DNA of 64,000 bases from Fidelibacterota bacterium (GTDB taxonomy: Bacteria; Fidelibacterota; Marinisomatia; Marinisomatales; TCS55), in assembly GCA_012964665.1 (NCBI GenBank), contig DTTO01000065.1:1-64000 (forward strand), written 5' to 3'. A program made the translations under genes and the position numbers. Shown piece by piece: positions 61,494-64,000 of this stretch; the stretch's first letter is position 1; every line of letters starts with the position of its first letter. The notes beneath the pieces were generated by a model, which ran no database searches, was not told the DNA's origin, and worked only from the letters and a program-made list of their open reading frames with translations.

Positions 61494-62624
61494 TCAGGCA
61501 AGAACCTGATCCAGAGCTTTTTCCAGCGTGGCAACGGCAGCGTCTATATTATTTAGTTTATCCAGCCCAAATAAGCCCAAGCGAAATGTGGAGAATCCAT
61601 CCGGCTCACCGCATCGGAGAGGTACTCCAGCTGCAATTTGGAGCCCCAGTTCAGCAAACTTACTGCCATTTTGAATTCTTGGATCATCTGTATAGCAGAC
61701 CACCACTCCTGGAGCATCATAGCCATCAGCAGCAACACTTTTGAATCCTTTCATGGCCAGAAGAGAACGAACACGGTCACCCAATTCCTGCTGCCGGTGG
61801 TAAACAGTATCAAATCCAATCTGCTTCATTTCATTCATCATACGAGAAAATGTCACCAAACCATCGGTGGGCATGGTGGCATGATAAGCATGTCCGCCCT
61901 GTTCATAAGTTTCCATAATCCAGAGCCACTTGGCCAGGTCGCATGCAAAGCTGTTGCTGGCAGTATCATCAATCCTTTTTCTTACCCGGTCGCTCATCAT
62001 TACTAAGGCAGCACATGGTGATCCACTCCACCCTTTCTGCGGTGCACTGATGAGGACATCTACAGCGGCGTGTAACATATCTACCCATATGGCCCCGGAA
62101 GCGATGCAATCCAATACAAATAATCCTCCAACCTCCCGGACCGCATGGCCTACAGCTTTTACATATTCATCCGGCAGTAACATACCCGAGGATGTTTCCA
62201 CATGCGGCGCAAATACCAGGTCTGGTTTTTCGTCCCGAATGGCAGCAACCAATTCATCGATCGGCACTGGCATAAATGGAGCTGTATTTTCTTTTCCTGT
62301 CTGGCGCGCTCGGCATACAATTTCTTTTGAAGGAATGTTACCCATCTCAAAAATCTGGGTCCAGCGATAGCTGAACCAGCCGTTACGGATCACTAGACAT
62401 TTTTTATTTATAGCAAACTGACGGGCCACAGCCTCCATTCCAAACGTGCCACTGCCAGGTACAACAGCTACTGCACTGGCTCCATACACTTCTTTCAAGG
62501 TCGCAGAGATATCTATCATTACCTGCTGAAAAGATTGGGACATGTGATTCACCGCTCGATCGGTATAGACAACAGAATATTCTAATAAACCATCTGGATC
62601 AATCTGGGGATAAACGGAAGACAT
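61494..62624 (-). CDS. Class V aminotransferase (alanine-glyoxylate / serine-pyruvate type)
   Basis: A 376-residue fold-type I enzyme. Motifs are VVPGSGTFGMEAVARQF (PLP phosphate), VFAPHVETSSGML, VLDCIASGAIWVD with the PLP Asp, and the Schiff-base Lys in SAPQKGWSGSPCA near residue 197. The C-terminus GVPLRCGEPDGFSTFRLGLFG is typical of alanine-glyoxylate aminotransferases. It might also be a 2-aminoethylphosphonate or serine transaminase. No signal peptide. It is followed by the MATE-like gene after 23 bp, suggesting an operon. Confidence 0.9.
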   Translation of the reverse strand: MSSVYPQIDPDGLLEYSVVYTDRAVNHMSQSFQQVMIDISATLKEVYGASAVAVVPGSGTFGMEAVARQFAINKKCLVIRNGWFSYRWTQIFEMGNIPSKEIVCRARQTGKENTAPFMPVPIDELVAAIRDEKPDLVFAPHVETSSGMLLPDEYVKAVGHAVREVGGLFVLDCIASGAIWVDMLHAAVDVLISAPQKGWSGSPCAALVMMSDRVRKRIDDTASNSFACDLAKWLWIMETYEQGGHAYHATMPTDGLVTFSRMMNEMKQIGFDTVYHRQQELGDRVRSLLAMKGFKSVAADGYDAPGVVVCYTDDPRIQNGSKFAELGLQIAAGVPLRCGEPDGFSTFRLGLFGLDKLNNIDAAVATLEKALDQVLA

Positions 62625-62763
62625 TGAATATTTCCTTTAATTATTGATTGAAAAAATTAAGCAGAATTAAAATCGAATTAATCGGAAAAAATAATCAGAA
62701 TGAATGTATACAGCTATGGTTCGAATCAAAGGCCGCTTGAATCCACATGATTCAAAATCAGTT

Positions 62764-63150
62764 TTATTTCCGTTTAAATTTTTCCCCAGCTTCTGAAAAT
62801 TCATGGACCCAGCTAAGGACAGAATCTTCAATGCTAAAATGCATTTTTAAATCCTGTTTTTTTCGGCCACAGTCATTGGCAATGGTAAGGCGGCTACCAG
62901 ATACTAACCAAGTCCCTGTACAGTCATAGGTGGCCATAAAATTCCCTTGAGCATTGATATGAGTCCCATCGGAATTGAAGGTGATATTCCAGAAGAATCC
63001 ATTGGGAAGGGGCTGCCACCCACCACTGCTGGTCGTCTTTTTTTCAAATTGTTCCCAACTGCCTACTAAAGACTGCTCTTCTATTACTTCTTCTTCTTCG
63101 CAGCTATAGAAAAAAATGATACTAATCAGCAGAACAAATATCATTTTCAT
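62764..63150 (-). CDS. Lipocalin-like small lipoprotein
   Basis: A 128-residue lipoprotein. I move the start to ATG 63150, giving MKMIFVLLISIIFFYSC and an acidic lipobox EEEEV. The mature part matches the lipocalin-like DUF pattern: LVGSWEQFEKKTTSSGGW, WNITFNSDGTHINAQG, CTGTWLVSGSRLTI and a final VLSWVHEFSEAGEKFKRK. Beta-barrel proteins of this type are common in FCB genomes with no known role. It is downstream of the dienelactone hydrolase gene. Confidence 0.8.
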   Translation of the reverse strand: MKMIFVLLISIIFFYSCEEEEVIEEQSLVGSWEQFEKKTTSSGGWQPLPNGFFWNITFNSDGTHINAQGNFMATYDCTGTWLVSGSRLTIANDCGRKKQDLKMHFSIEDSVLSWVHEFSEAGEKFKRK

Positions 63151-63191
63151 TCGACTCAGCTGAATTTTGATTGGGATGCCAGAGTATGTTA

Positions 63192-63926
63192 TCAATTCAA
63201 TGCTCTACTTAAAAAAGTTAAGGTTCGTTCCCAGGCCAGTTCTGAAGCCTTTTTCACATAATTGGGGTTTTGTCCGGGGCGGCTGGCAAATCCGTGGGTG
63301 GTATTAGGATAGATATAAATTTCGTGGTTGCCCTTCTGAGTTTTTAGTACTGCCTGGAATTCTTTGACACTTTCAACTGTGATGCCCCGGTCTTTATCAG
63401 CAAAATGGCCAATGATACCTGCACGCATTTTCTGTAGGTCATCTTTGGGATTAAAGCGGCCGTAGTAAATCACGGAAGCCTTCACGCCTAGGTTATTTTT
63501 GGCAATCTGGTAGGACCAGCCGCCGCCAAAACACCAGCCGATGGATGCCAAACGTTTTTCATCTACGCTCGGCTGATTTTTCAGATAATCCAAAGCTGCA
63601 GATAAATTGGTAAATGCTCCCTCCATATCTTCACGTACGGCTCCTGCCAGCTGCCTTGCTTCACTTGATTTGTCAGTACTTCCGCCGTGATAGAGGTCTA
63701 CGGCTAAAGCAGCATAGCCTTGGCTTGCAAAATGATTGGCCTTTTCGCGGATATCGTCATTCAGGCCCCACCATTCATGGATCAGGATTATCCCCGGGAC
63801 AGGACCCTTGGCCTTTGGCAGGGCCAGGTAGCCTTGGATCGGGTTGTCTCCTTCTTTGTGATAGGTGACAGTCTGGCTCCATGCCGACGATAATATTAGA
63901 TAGTATAAGATGAGAAATTTTTTCAT
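63192..63926 (-). CDS. Dienelactone hydrolase family protein, secreted
   Basis: A 244-residue alpha/beta hydrolase with a signal (MKKFLILYYLILSSAWSQ). The nucleophile Cys is in IGWCFGGGWSY near residue 133, the acid in HFADKDRGI near 173, and the catalytic His in NTTHGFASRPG near 207. EWWGLNDDIREKANHFASQGY is the family N-terminal pattern. Family members hydrolyse dienelactone or related esters; secreted forms of FCB organisms are uncharacterised. It starts a small transcript with the lipocalin-like gene. Confidence 0.92.
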   Translation of the reverse strand: MKKFLILYYLILSSAWSQTVTYHKEGDNPIQGYLALPKAKGPVPGIILIHEWWGLNDDIREKANHFASQGYAALAVDLYHGGSTDKSSEARQLAGAVREDMEGAFTNLSAALDYLKNQPSVDEKRLASIGWCFGGGWSYQIAKNNLGVKASVIYYGRFNPKDDLQKMRAGIIGHFADKDRGITVESVKEFQAVLKTQKGNHEIYIYPNTTHGFASRPGQNPNYVKKASELAWERTLTFLSRALN

Positions 63927-63960
63927 CGTCTGAAGTTAATACTAGAAAAGAAAATGGAAA

Positions 63961-64000
63961 TTACTTTTTTCCTTCCATTAATTTTTTCTTTTCAAATATG
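63961..64000 (-). CDS. Possible C-terminal end of a further gene (partial)
   Basis: On the minus strand the last bases give IFEKKKLMEGKK followed by TAA, in frame with no other signal. It could be the 3' end of the gene upstream of the dienelactone hydrolase, most of which is outside the window. Too short to identify. Confidence 0.25.
   Translation of the reverse strand, partial: IFEKKKLMEGKK

Noticed and set aside
62710-62735. Possible tRNA remnant (GGTTCGAATC)
   Set aside because: Only the T-loop-like decamer is present; no acceptor, D or anticodon arm can be built around it.
1-64000. CRISPR arrays, IS elements or prophage genes
   Set aside because: No regularly spaced repeats, transposase, integrase or phage structural gene is visible.

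Overview
The window reads as a chromosomal segment of a Gram-negative, outer-membrane-bearing bacterium of the Fibrobacterota-Chlorobiota-Bacteroidota (FCB) group. The best guess is a marine Neomarinimicrobiota (SAR406) type genome; this is inference from gene content, not from a marker tree. The supporting content is a SprA-type giant outer-membrane translocon protein, PorV/PorQ-family barrels, secreted proteins ending in FlgD-like or type IX sorting domains, a TonB receptor paired with a DUF4249 lipoprotein, many lipobox signal peptides, and sodium-coupled transporters (NSS and SSS). Nothing looks like phage, plasmid, insertion sequence or CRISPR. Coding density is very high and no stretch over 300 bases lacks a gene.

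Layout. 1-6.3 kb (minus): M20 amidohydrolase (cut by the left edge), NSS transporter, DUF885 lipoprotein, PLP aminotransferase, glutaredoxin, a 32-residue membrane peptide and a clear terminator. 6.3-8.3 kb: an acyl-lipid/acyl-CoA desaturase divergent from an AlkB alkane monooxygenase. 8.3-12.6 kb: DUF4249 lipoprotein, TonB receptor and Spy-like protein operon, then MsrB. 12.7-15.4 kb: VOC protein, pirin, ALDH3-type aldehyde dehydrogenase. 15.4-18.6 kb: a metal (probably zinc) uptake group of permease, binding protein, His-rich barrel and small metal-linked secreted protein, with no ATPase. 18.7-23.9 kb: PlsC acyltransferase, MaoC protein, a 51-residue Arg-rich protein, a large peptidase/propeller/barrel protein and tRNA-Asn. 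23.9-32.5 kb (minus): SSS symporter with a small partner, HIT protein, EF-G-like GTPase, mannose-1-phosphate guanylyltransferase, Ig-like lipoprotein, SfsA. 32.6-39.1 kb (plus): a tyrosine/homogentisate catabolic operon led by an Lrp/AsnC regulator and ending in a degenerate adenylating-enzyme relative. 39.2-41.1 kb: M14-like protein and two lipoproteins. 41.1-58.2 kb (minus): a long run of touching genes from sprA through M28 peptidase, PorV/PorQ barrels, sorting-domain proteins, YibQ, asparaginase, secreted nuclease and NUDIX hydrolase to a peroxiredoxin and a methyltransferase. 58.3-64 kb (minus): RdgB, small lipoprotein, SEC-C protein, gamma carbonic anhydrase, MATE-like protein, class V aminotransferase, lipocalin-like lipoprotein, dienelactone hydrolase.

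The strongest unusual signal is the peroxiredoxin at 41798-42250. The ORF track shows only its second half because an in-frame TGA sits exactly where the family has its peroxidatic cysteine. A 7-bp stem with a 6-nt G-containing loop begins 14 nt after that TGA, with its apical loop 21 nt after it, as expected of a bacterial SECIS. I read this as a selenoprotein. Other points of interest are the SprA/PorV/cargo linkage, the pseudoenzyme in the tyrosine operon, the EF-G-like protein with an altered G4 motif, and the ATPase-less metal-uptake cluster.

Starts were moved from the ORF track where a Shine-Dalgarno, a signal peptide or a stop/start overlap favoured another codon. Several genes use TTG or GTG starts.
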